DNA from: Haliclona indistincta | Lineage: Eukaryota > Porifera > Demospongiae > Haplosclerida > Chalinidae | NCBI GenBank assembly: GCA_964017065.1 | Contig: OZ024790.1 | Location: 436,701-500,700 of the forward strand | Length of the DNA stretch: 64,000 bases | Direction of reading: 5' to 3' | Part shown: positions 22,801 to 30,288 of the stretch, in pieces | Position numbering within the stretch: the first letter of the stretch is position 1 | How the letters are laid out: each line of letters begins with the position of its first letter | Program-made: the position numbers and the translations under genes | Notes under the pieces: model-generated | The model's input: only the letters and a program-made list of their open reading frames with translations | Databases searched by the model: none | Told to the model about the DNA's origin: nothing

Positions 22801-25535
22801 ACATGTTGGTCGTTGCTTATCCACATGCACTAACTTTTCTTTAAAAATTGTATTCATGTAGCCTGAGTGTTCGTAAGGGGCTATACGGCGTTCAATACTC
22901 TCTCTCTACATTATTCACTCTTGGTAACAGACAATACTCTGCTGATGGTAATAGCACAGCATTGGATGGTCTATATTTAGTAACATCATGTGACCAGTTG
23001 GTAATATCACAATCCATAGATAATAAAATAATGTTGGATGTGATAAACGGATCAAGTCAACAGAGGGATCTACGGAGATGTGCTGACACACTCACTGCAT
23101 CACTCTTGCTTGAGCTGCACGAAGTTGTAAAGCTGTCTCTACTGTTCTTACAAGCGGGTGGAAACTGATTCAAAATTATTAGCACACATGTTCATTAGCT
23201 ATTTAAAAAAGATGTTGTTACTATCATAATAGCTTTGTTATAATGCTAGGCGGCTACTTTGTGTTACAGTATTTCAGTGCAGGTTTGTTGCATGCTGGTT
23301 GGTAGCTTATTGTGTAGTACACTGAGTCAAAATACTATTTGGGCACTATAAGCTTTGTACAATGTAGTCTTTTCCTTTACATTACATAGTGTTAGATTAT
23401 TTGATAGACAGATAAAGACAGGACTCTATCAGCTGTACCAGCGAATACGACCATGCTTAATATAGTCTGAACAAATCAGTTTGTATGCACAAAACAATCA
23501 TATTTCATCTGAAACACAGCATCACTGCTGTAGCCTTCCAACATACATGTTACAATGACTGTCCCTCGCCGGATTGCAGTATACGAGCTCGTTGCTTATC
23601 CACATGTACTGTATTATCAATGCCAGTTCTATCACTCAATTTCTATCAATGATACTTGTGTTTATTCACAAGTACCCAATGTACATGTACAGTAATACAC
23701 TGTACACTGTTACTATGACTCACATTATCTGTGGCATTAACTTGAGCTGTTGTTCTCTCAACCAGGTATTGTACAGTGGCTGTGTGACCATTACTAGCAG
23801 CCCTCATCAGAGCAGTCCATCCAGCCTGCACATGAGAAGAGTGGATCAAAATAACACATGTACTTCTTTATTATTATCAAGGGCGTATAGAGAGAAGAGG
23901 GCATGCAACGCTCAGATATTTAAATTTTTATTGTTACTAAAGATAGTTTGCCGCCCACGCAGATGTGACATCACGCTAAGTCCATTAAACGTTAATTGCG
24001 TCAAACGCTGTACTCGCGATCGCCCAGGCTGCTAGACCACATGGCTGATAAAGCTACTCAAGAGCCAGCCAAGAAACCAACCAAACCGCTGTCGGAGAGC
24101 TCACGGGCTCGACTACCATCGTACTCACTGCACTTTCGCCGTTTCGCGAGAACCGTGACCTGAATCGGAACACTTAATTAGCAACAAACGACGGGCGGTA
24201 TCAGAGAGTGGCGAAGAATTTACGATCCTTCTTCGTTTCAGTTGTCGTGCTCCGCGTGGCGTCGTAGTGTTGCATTGCTGTTCTTCTAGTACTCGTTTGT
24301 CCGCCATGCATACTGAGAAAACATTTGACGTCAGATTCCGTTCTCTCCCCGTATATTCCAAAAATAATTGATACCGGAAACGACTATTTTTAGTAACAAT
24401 AAAAATTTAGATGTTTGTATTGCCGGTATTGGCGTTGCATGCCCTCTTCTCTCTATACGCCCTTGTTATTATCTTACTAAGGTGACGGATAACAGTTTGT
24501 CTAATTAATATTCACAAAAATGTCTTTATGTGTAATTCGAGCATGTTAAAGAGATCTAACGACACGCGTGTTGTTATGGGTAGTCTTCCTGACAGCAGAT
24601 CGTTATTGCAAGCGCTTCTTGACTGTAACTCGTATAACAAAGCTCAAGAGGCTATCATGCTCAAGATAATATCGATAATGCGGTCCATGATCGACATGTT
24701 TTGGGATAACACTCACCAGTGACGGCTTCAATAGAGCATTTCTCAAATAATAATTACGTGAATTAGCGCTATTGGTCTATCTTTGTCAACTAAAACATGA
24801 CATTCGTGGAAATAATATCACAAATAGTGTGTAATTCGCAAAAAAATTCTTCCGCTATGTACGGTATACTGGTTTATAAATCAGTAGACACCTCAATTCA
24901 TATTCTAACCCTTTTCTCCTTTCACAGCAGTTCTACTTAGTAGCTACACCTTTAATCAACCATGTGCATGTTAGAATCACAACAAAAATTAAATGATGTT
25001 TGTCTGCACTTGAGCTAACTGATTGAACATTAATATTCAAAGATTTTCTGTCAATCAAAAATCATTGTCTAGAAACTGTCTGTCTAGTATACATACAGTA
25101 TAAATTACAGTAGATTAGTAATAGTAGCAGATCTAGTACAGTACACTACACACAATGAGAATGGACTAGCTGGAGACTCACCATATTCTTCTTCCAATTA
25201 GGATCACCACCTCTCTCCACAGCAGAGCGAGCCTCCTCCAGTCTACCATCACGACAAGCATAGTACAGCTTCCAATCCTGTGTGAGTAGAGCACACAGAG
25301 CAGCACCACTGACAGGTGATCATACCAACACTCTCACACACCCTCTCCACACACTACTGTGGTCCTGCACTATAATACACAGTAGTTCTGCTGCCTAGTC
25401 AGTAATACAGGCTTTATGATGCTAGTGTGTATGAGCTACCTAACTAACACTGATTGTAGACTACAGACGACTAGTCATTTACTAACACACTCTCTCACTC
25501 ACCAGCTCGCTCTGCTGTTTCTTGGTTAGGCTCAT
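1829..25535 (-). CDS. Ankyrin-repeat / Roc-COR GTPase / Death-domain protein (nine exons)
   Basis: Exons in order: 25535-25503, 25277-25182, 23825-23724, 22155-22054, 19465-19367, 11407-11335, 4478-2403, 2345-2289, 2235-1829. All junctions are GT-AG and in phase (phase 0 for introns 1-5, phase 1 for introns 6-8), giving about 1,014 aa. It starts MSLTKKQQSEL; exons 2-6 each encode about one ankyrin repeat (motifs such as GWTALMRAASNGHTATV). Exon 7 encodes a Walker A GPPGVGKT (about residue 200), a proline-rich insert, the G3-like DSGGQ, the G4-like GTHADKH typical of Roc domains, then a COR-like region. The last exon encodes a Death domain (PAKWRKVGLSLGI...NWATLV). The layout resembles DAPK1 without its kinase. 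The role is probably signalling scaffold or cell death and immunity, by family analogy only. The introns are large because of transposon insertions. Extra phase-0 exons could have been missed. Confidence 0.85.
4806..5302. mobile_element. piggyBac-like MITE (TTAA target site) nested in the fold-back element
   Basis: Inverted repeats of about 95 bp begin GTTGGGTGAGTC and end GACTCACCCAAC, flanked by TTAA on both sides (4802-4805 and 5303-5306). The other arm of the host fold-back element carries the uninterrupted sequence gaatttagggtggga, which shows the insertion point directly. A TTAA duplication is characteristic of piggyBac transposons. There is no transposase inside the 497 bp. Confidence 0.8.
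7016..7312 (-). other. Possible fragment of a Cys/His-rich (zinc-finger-like) transposon ORF
   Basis: A 98-codon minus-strand frame contains GPCFLCSK, then YCHLNTLEEQ, then CMCRAH, a C-x2-C ... C-x-C spacing that could bind zinc. It lies inside the fold-back element and has no clear exon boundaries. I regard it as a weak remnant of a transposon-encoded protein; it could be chance. Confidence 0.25.
7840..8222. repeat. Inverted repeat inside the fold-back element
   Basis: About 7840-7975 pairs with 8072-8222 (arms share aaaaggatgtagggttgtg and accatagatccctacatcag), separated by about 95 nt. It would fold into a hairpin with arms of about 135-150 bp. It may be a nested fold-back copy. Confidence 0.7.
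9315..11334. other. Intronic stretch with no recognisable gene
   Basis: Intron sequence between exons 6 and 7 of the ankyrin-Death gene. It holds a short inverted repeat (gtcatagtcaatgc, about 10485-10585) and CACGTGA motifs near 10350-10380. No exon or transposon protein is visible. Confidence 0.5.
12663..12899 (-). repeat. 3' LTR of the Gypsy element
   Basis: 237 bp, same as the 5' LTR, adjoining the target-site duplication AATAG. The gag-pol frame runs a short way into it before its stop. Confidence 0.93.
12864..16757 (-). CDS. gag-pol: Gypsy gag-pol polyprotein (single frame)
   Basis: The continuous frame can be read from within the 5' LTR, but the likely Gag start is the methionine of MAGMQLQPMQ just after the primer-binding site. 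Domains in order: Gag; two CCHC-type zinc knuckles (CTRCGREPHGRAEC, CHRCRKRGHFESQC); aspartic protease (LDTGAEVTAIS); reverse transcriptase (FSKLDANSGFWQI, catalytic box LIDDVLV, a variant of YxDD); RNase H (ADSSSYGLGAVLLQ); and integrase with an HHCC region and the DDE signature (LRSDNGPQFD). No Gag/Pol frameshift and no stop are seen, so the element may be active. It is a Metaviridae-type genomic retrotransposon with no envelope frame and no obvious chromodomain. Confidence 0.93.
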   Translation of the reverse strand: MQLQPMQTFDFLQPAQWPKWKQRFEQFRVASGLIDRSEGRQISTLLYSMGPEAQDVLETTGIDEENRGVYDSVIASFDEYFGVRRNIIFERAQFNSRKQQPGESAEQYILALYTLAGRCGYASREQKEQDIRDRLVIGIRDAQLSKRLQLTADLDLTKAKKMILQTEAVQETQKLSAGDSRENPIEVDALQGTRSRRGDSRRSNFRRRPQPTLHQSDVRCTRCGREPHGRAECPARDATCHRCRKRGHFESQCRTKNISHVTTNDESSTGLPDCDSGFLDGVTDDTSAPETWMVAVQVGKETVQFKLDTGAEVTAISDFSFRKLKGIHLQKASKVLYGPDRSPLSVLGQFMQPLTVKDKTSQQQVFVVKGLKSNLLGLPAIQALQLVARMNSMESYRERIVAEYPGVNEGLGTLGEPYVIELSQDHKPHSIFVPRRVPYPLQDKVKEELSRMERSGVISRIEEATPWCAGMVAVPKKSGGVRICVDLKPLNESVMRQTHPLPTVESVLAQLSGSKVFSKLDANSGFWQIPLDPSSRPLTTFLTPFGRYHFNKLPFGLSSAPELFQRRMNKLLEGLEGVVCLIDDVLVHAADEQQHDIRLKAVLDRMVSAGTTLNLEKCAFRQTELKFLGHILNEDGVAPDPDKTSAIAKMQPPEGIPELRRFLGMVNQLGKFSSKLAELTKPLRDLLSTKNTWSWGPTQDQAFRNVKEELQKPSVLALYDTKRETRISADSSSYGLGAVLLQKQSDNLWKPVAYASRALTSTEGRYAQVEKEALACTWATERFTDYVLGKHFVLETDHKPLVSLLGNKNLDNLPPRILRFRLRLSRFTYSVEHVPGKLLNTADTLSRNLLPTLEGDISTRDVDCFIHAVIASLPASSERVDVYKAAQAADTICQQVVTFCLKGWPEQRIHTRQLHSYWGARHKLTVVDDLLLYDSCIVVPLSLQAETLSKIHTGHMGIQKCLMRAKTSVWWPGMAGQLKRVIQECRICKEHRVQGKEPLLPTPLPDYPWEKIAADLFCLKGSTYLLVVDYFSKFPELVKLTSTTASSVINALKAIFSRHGIPAVLRSDNGPQFDCEEIKAFASSYGFKHQTSSPHFPQSNGQVERAVQTIKNLLKKSDDLFLSLMIYRSTPLKWCNQSPAELCMGRKINTNLPQLPKSLVPEWNYLEQYRQADQLYKDRMSQDYNRRHRTTTLPELADGSPVLVDFGDRRVTGTTVRPAEAPRSYMVEPASGGLVRRNRQHIIPLSHSPPPKRPASAPIKRSPIMTRSRSQALVRKGDTSPREKGRCGDIMSALLVK
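16779..17015 (-). repeat. 5' LTR of the Gypsy element
   Basis: 237 bp, identical by eye to the 3' LTR. It is followed downstream on the minus strand by TGGTGGCAGCAG, the candidate primer-binding site (tRNA not assigned). Confidence 0.93.
17105..18445. other. Intronic stretch with nothing recognised
   Basis: Sequence between the TA-flanked element and the next TIR element, inside the intron between exons 5 and 6 of the ankyrin-Death gene. No exon-like frame or complete transposon is seen. Confidence 0.45.
18446..19167. mobile_element. TIR element carrying an internal minisatellite
   Basis: Long inverted arms (about 18446-18650 and 18960-19167) start GGGACCCTGTAAAACGCGGA and end TTCCGCGTTTTACAGGGTCC. 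Between them are about 12 copies of a 21-bp unit (cctaacagcgcccagtattcg and the variant cctagtatgga), partly in inverted orientation. Possible target duplication GAT. No transposase. Confidence 0.8.
19800..20300. repeat. Pair of fold-back hairpins (TTAGACAGTGCATCCAA family)
   Basis: Two fold-back units share ends of the type ttagacagtgcatccaa / ttggatgcactgtctaac and inner arms ggatctacgcg...agaagccc. Outer arms 19790-19870 also pair with 20215-20305. A related hairpin lies at 41969-42108. Confidence 0.7.
21573..21977. mobile_element. MITE, 405 bp, with 3-bp AAT duplication
   Basis: Ends are AGAGAGTTTTAGTTA and its reverse complement, flanked by AAT on both sides (21570-21572, 21978-21980). 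The paralogous block at 23640-23655 has the empty site tatcaatgatac, which confirms the ends and the 3-bp duplication. A 3-bp duplication suggests a PIF/Harbinger-type origin. Confidence 0.85.
22361..22403. repeat. Perfect 20-bp palindrome
   Basis: Arms agtgaatcttcctagcatgg and its exact reverse complement are separated by three bases (tga). It is intronic, between exons 3 and 4 of the ankyrin-Death gene. Confidence 0.9.
23878..24465. mobile_element. hAT-like MITE, 588 bp
   Basis: Long TIRs begin CAAGGGCGTATAGAGAGAAG and end in the reverse complement. Flanking TTATTAT repeats (23871-23877, 24466-24472) give a 7-8 bp duplication, as expected for hAT. No transposase frame is intact. Confidence 0.75.
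24530..24720 (+). other. Unassigned short open frame in an intron
   Basis: A 64-codon frame with a leucine/isoleucine-rich end lies in intron 2 of the opposite-strand ankyrin-Death gene, just right of the hAT-like MITE. I do not recognise it. It may be a transposon remnant. Confidence 0.15.
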
Positions 25536-25803
25536 GATCTGATGATGATATAGTCTGTGTACGAAGCAGCTAGCACAGCTAGCAACGAGCCGAGCTAGCG
25601 GCTACATGAAGAACCAGCACATTCCTTTAGACCATGCCATGCGCCACCACCCCCGCACCTCAGTAAGTTTATTGCGCATGTGCAAGCAGCGTGTACTACC
25701 TGCAACTGACTTACTGCAGTAAAGACAAGTCTAGATCCGGCTACTAACTACTACACAGTAGGGCGGAGCTTGTTGTATTCCAAACCTCGCCCATCTAAAT
25801 AAG
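25536..25803. promoter_or_regulatory. Shared head-to-head promoter region (ankyrin-Death gene / PRPF31)
   Basis: Only 268 bp separate the divergent start codons at 25535 (minus) and 25804 (plus). No TATA box is evident. A common bidirectional promoter is inferred from spacing alone. Confidence 0.5.
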
Positions 25804-27546
25804 ATGTCGTTAGCAGACGAGCTACTAGCTGACCTCGAGGAGGTTGGAGAGGACGATGACCAGCAACACGAGCTGGGAGATGAGATAATGGACGCTGCTG
25901 CTGAACAACTAGAGGATCTAGCCAAGATGGCAGACAAGTCAGTTAGGGCAGTAGCTAAACTAGGAGAGAGCAGAGAGGTTAGTGACGTCATGGTCCTGAT
26001 ATCAGTAACTAGGCTCAGTACAGTTCACTGAGGTCATGGACAAGGTACAATACTACCTGGAGAACCCAACTGAAGGTATGTGCCCCGCCCACACATCTCA
26101 TTGTGATCACGTGATTGATATAGTGACGTCACGAGGACCAGTTGAGGCTGATCCTGAGTATCAGGTGATAGTGGACGCTAACAACCTTGTAGTGGAGACA
26201 GATAATGAAATCAGTGAGTTATCATAATATCATTTGAGTACGTAGAGACTGTCATCTTAATTTTTACCCGGGACGCGAGGCTTTGAGCACTTTGAGCAAC
26301 AGCTTTGAGCAGTAATTGCTGCTACTGCACCACATGACACAACTGGTACAGCAACCGTGTCAATGTGTTCCATGAGAACTCTAGCTGTTCATTTGAACCC
26401 AGCACTTATTTAAAATTTGACTACTGCATGAAAATGTTACTAAAATTATTCTATCAGGCATTTGTTACTAAAAATGTCAATATAAAAAATTTTAAAAATG
26501 AATTTTTAGTGTCACTAATGTCACTAAAATTTGGGTTCTACGATACATAAAGCTCGGACGTAGTACGCAATATCTATCTGACTGCTGACTGACTGACGTA
26601 GTACACAATATCTATCTGACTGCTGACTGACTGACGTAGTACACAATATCTATCTGACTGCTGACTGACTGACGTAGTACACAATATCTATCTGACTGCT
26701 GACTGACTGACGTAGTACACAATATCTATCTGACTGCTGACTGACTGACGTAGTACACAATATCTATCTGACTGCTGACTGACTGACGTAGTACACAATA
26801 TCTATAGTTAAGCAATAAGTATTAGTTATTGCCCTCACACGAGGGCAATAACCGACATTAATGACCGCGGGAAAGTAGGTTGCCCGAGTTACGGTCGAGG
26901 GCGCAGTCCCGCAGCCCGAGACTGTATGAGGGTAACCGACTTTCCCGAGGTCATAATGTCGGTTATTGCCCGAGTTGTGTAGGGCAATAAATGATTTATT
27001 ACATAGTTCATCTCTGTGAGCGCAATAACATTGCGAATTTTTCAAACTCGCAAAGACGCAACGGTCTGTTGCTATAGAAGACGCTACGCGCGGTCAATAA
27101 CCTACATTAATGCCCTCGAATAGAGCAATCTGATTGGTGAAAGATGACGTACTATGTAATAAGTGTATATCATGCCTGTCTCCATGACTGGTACAAGAGG
27201 TGAGAGTACTGTTGTCTTCATTGAGACACTGAGTGCTATCATACTGACAGGATTGTATTTAGTGTTATTGTTCTATAGATATCATTCATAAATATGTACG
27301 TGATAAATATTCCAAGAGATTCCCTGAGCTGGAGTCAATGGTGTACCTAGCACATGACTACATGAGGACTGTACAGGTGGGCGGGGCTTGTATTAATGAT
27401 GACATCATAATGATGTAATGGTGCAGTTATTACAGAATGATCTAGAGGTGACTAAAGTGGATCTCTCTGATATCCTACCAGCTGCTACTATAATGGTGGT
27501 GTCTGTTACTGCATCTACTACACAAGGGTGTGTGTGTGTGTGAGTG

Positions 27547-27594
<48 letters not shown>

Positions 27595-30080
27595 TGTGTG
27601 TGTGAATTTCTTACGTTCTCTCTCTCTCTCTAGGCAGAAATTAGACCAGGAGGAGCTAGATGCTGTATTAGAGGCTTGTGAGATGGTTAGTAATGAACTA
27701 TTACTGTAGTCACTACATGTAGACACATACTCTGTGGTGTAGCTACACCCTGGCCTGCCCGGGCAACTTGTGTCCAGTGCCCGGACAACTGAGCTGGTCC
27801 CTTGAACACGTGGCAAGCTCTGCATACATTCTGAATTTCCTGCTTGTTTTCAGAGCAAATGCTTGTTTAGGGCAGTTTGTCTCCCCTCAGCAGCTGGTAT
27901 AATACGTTTGCTCACCTAAATGTTGAAAAGCAGCTTAGCATATGCGAGCGAGTCCATTGTTTGACAAGCGATATTAATTGACCACGTCCTCATGAATAAT
28001 TAATTAGCTACTGTACCCTACCAACTATCAGTCCTGTCTACACCACTACACATACTGCAGGGTCTAGATATGTATGATAAGAGGATGAAGATACTACAGT
28101 ATGTGGAGTCTAAGATGGCGTTCATTGCTCCTAACCTGTCTACGATAATCGGCTCTACTGTAGCTGCCAAGATGATGGGTGAGGGGTGTGGTCTCCTGGT
28201 AGTTACCATGGTTACATTACTACAGGTGTAGCAGGAGGGTTAACAGCTCTCAGTAAGATGCCAGCATGTAATATACAAGTGCTAGGAGCACAGAAGAGAA
28301 CACTTGATGGGTTCTCATCGACGGCCATTGTTACCACNNNNNNNNNNNNNNNNNNNNNNNNNNNNNNNNNNNNNNNNNNNNNNNNNNNNNNNNNNNNNNN
28401 NNNNNNNNNNNNNNNNNNNNNNNNNNNNNNNNNNNNNNNNNNNNNNNNNNNNNNNNNNNNNNNNNNNNNNNNNNNNNNNNNNNNNNNNNNNNNNNNNNNN
28501 NNNNNNNNNNNNNNNNNNNNNNNNNNNNNNNNNNNNNTGTAGTTATACTGACCCCAATACCATGTAATGACTCCTGATCATTGTAATAAGCTCCATACCT
28601 TGATCATTGTGTGTAGATCTTCGTGAGGAAGTTCAGAAGAAGTTTGATAAGTTACTGGAACCACCTCCTGTCAAACAGGTGAAGGCACTACCCATACCAG
28701 ACGAGATGCCCAAGAAGAGAAGAGGAGGGAAACGGTGAGTGGGTGGATGAGTGAGTGAGTGAGTGAGTGGGTGGGTGGGTGGGTGGGTGAGTGAGTGAGT
28801 AAGTCAATCAATCACGTGTGCCCTGTACAGGTTACGAAAGACCAAACAGAAGTACATACTAACAGACATCCGTAAACAAGCTAACAGAATGACATTTGGA
28901 GAGGTTAGTAGGTTTAGACTTCTTGCTATAATTAGCATAAAGCCGTGTGTCACCTTCATGCACTAATGTGTTCAGTCACTGTTGTCACACGATGGAGGAT
29001 GATCAGAGACTGAACACATTAGTGACACTGCCTCACCATCTCTGTATCCTCTCTCAGATACACGATGATGCTTACCAAGATGATCTTGGGTTCTCTACCG
29101 GTAATCTTGGTAAGGGAGGAGTGGGTGGACCTGTGAGAGGACCAGCTGCTGTTGATAAGAAAACACAGATATCAATATCTAAAAGATTACAGGTTAGACA
29201 GGAATGCAGTATTTAGACAAGAACTAATGATCCTATTATTACAAGAATCCATGTCTACTTATGAACAGCTAGTACCTGTATCATTATGTGACACATGTAC
29301 ATTAGACGTGACAAGGAATTTAATCACTGAGGCAAAGAATGGACCTCAGTGTGCAACACTGAGGTCCATCAGTTTGTCAACAGTTTGTCAATATTCATTT
29401 AATTTGTGAAAATGTTTAGCTGTTTCTACCTCTGTGTGATTGTCACTCAGGGGTGGATCTCATGGGGTCTTTGGGAAACTGAAAACGATTTTGACGTAAT
29501 GTTAGCGTGTGAGACCCTGTTTTCCTTCAATAGAATAGCCTAGATACTACTTACAGCATTGTAGCTGCATTTCAGGACCAAGATCTCGACTGTCAACAGG
29601 CGACAAGCGAACAAACCAAAATAGCGTAAAGCATGTCCTCATGAAATTTAACACCACCTCACTACTGATATTAGCTGCTCCACTGATATTAGTACCATGT
29701 GAATGACTGGTTTATCTGTACCCTCTAGCATTAGTACCATGTGAATGACTGGTTTATCTGTACCCTCTAGCGTCAGGTCAACAAGGCTCAGGTGTATGGT
29801 GGTAAGACCTCCATCAGAGGAGCAGTGTCAGGCACAGCATCAAGTGTAGCCTTCACACCACTACAGGTACCACCACATTGAACTGAGTAGAGAAATACTG
29901 ACTACACTATCTCCATGTAGGGTTTGGAAATTGTTAACCCTTTAGCAGCTGAGAAGAAGGTACAAGAGGTGAGTGTGCTGTGCTCTATTCAGTGTGTGTG
30001 TGCTATCTTACCTATCACAGGCTAATCAGAAGTATTTCTCAGCAACTGCTGAATTCAGGAGCGCTAAAAACCAGAAATAA
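25804..30080 (+). CDS. PRPF31: PRPF31, U4/U6 snRNP spliceosome factor (Prp31)
   Basis: Exons: 25804-25977, 26024-26075, 26136-26213, 27279-27376, 27427-27527, 27634-27685, 28061-28178, 28226 to at least 28337 (enters the N gap), 28617-28734, 28831-28903, 29058-29192, 29771-29866, 29921-29968, 30021-30080. Phases match at every visible junction. The protein starts [13 protein letters not shown], like vertebrate PRPF31. It carries the Nop domain ([14 protein letters not shown], [42 protein letters not shown]) and the C-terminal Prp31 part ([34 protein letters not shown]). PRPF31 binds U4 snRNA with 15.5K and bridges U4/U6 to U5. The part equivalent to the end of the Nop domain is lost in the 200-N gap. 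Introns hold tandem repeats and a fold-back element. Confidence 0.95.
26555..26812. repeat. Tandem repeat, about 38 bp x 6, in PRPF31 intron 3
   Basis: Head-to-tail copies of a unit containing ctgactgctgactgactgac and gtagtacacaatatctat. Copies are almost identical, suggesting recent expansion. Confidence 0.9.
26828..26995. repeat. Fold-back element in PRPF31 intron 3
   Basis: Imperfect inverted arms: ttattgccctcacacgaggg and ataaccgacattaatgacc on the left, with their complements (ggtcataatgtcggttat, gtgtagggcaataa) on the right. Probably a small MITE. Confidence 0.6.
28338..28537. other. Assembly gap (200 N) inside PRPF31
   Basis: Exactly 200 N. It removes the end of PRPF31 exon 8 and probably one following exon. 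The round size suggests a placeholder length. Confidence 0.98.
29340..29368. repeat. Small perfect hairpin in a PRPF31 intron
   Basis: tggacctcagtg and its complement with a 5-nt loop. Too short for a microRNA precursor; recorded only as structure. Confidence 0.6.
29688..29771 (+). repeat. Duplicated 3' splice site in PRPF31 (42 bp x 2)
   Basis: A 42-bp unit ending taccctctagc is tandemly duplicated, so the acceptor of the exon starting at 29771 has an upstream twin at 29728. Use of the upstream acceptor would meet an in-frame TAG at once. Confidence 0.85.
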
Positions 30081-30288
30081 ACACTCATAACTGCTACTGT
30101 ACCACTATCACTCTATTTGAATTTTCCCGCGTGTTGTTCTGGGCGGGTCTTTGTATCACGTGATAGTGGGTGTGTTAGCGCTAGCTTGTCACGTCCCACA
30201 AGCTACGCATCAGCACTCCTTCTCTTCTTACAGGCTGAGCGGAAGTGTGCTCTATTCTCGGTTACTACGACGCCCTTACCGTCCTATC

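Larger units (their letters stand above)
21090..23860. repeat. Segmental tandem duplication creating two ankyrin exons
   Basis: Blocks at about 21090-22175 and 23190-23860 share long near-identical stretches of intron plus one ankyrin exon each (exons 4 and 3 of the ankyrin-Death gene). A third partial copy of the intron block lies at about 22690-22830. The exon halves encoding VERTTAQVNATDN are identical. Confidence 0.8.

Noticed and set aside
22848..23168. 106-codon plus-strand frame
   Set aside because: Lies in an intron of the opposite-strand gene with no recognised motif or splice context.
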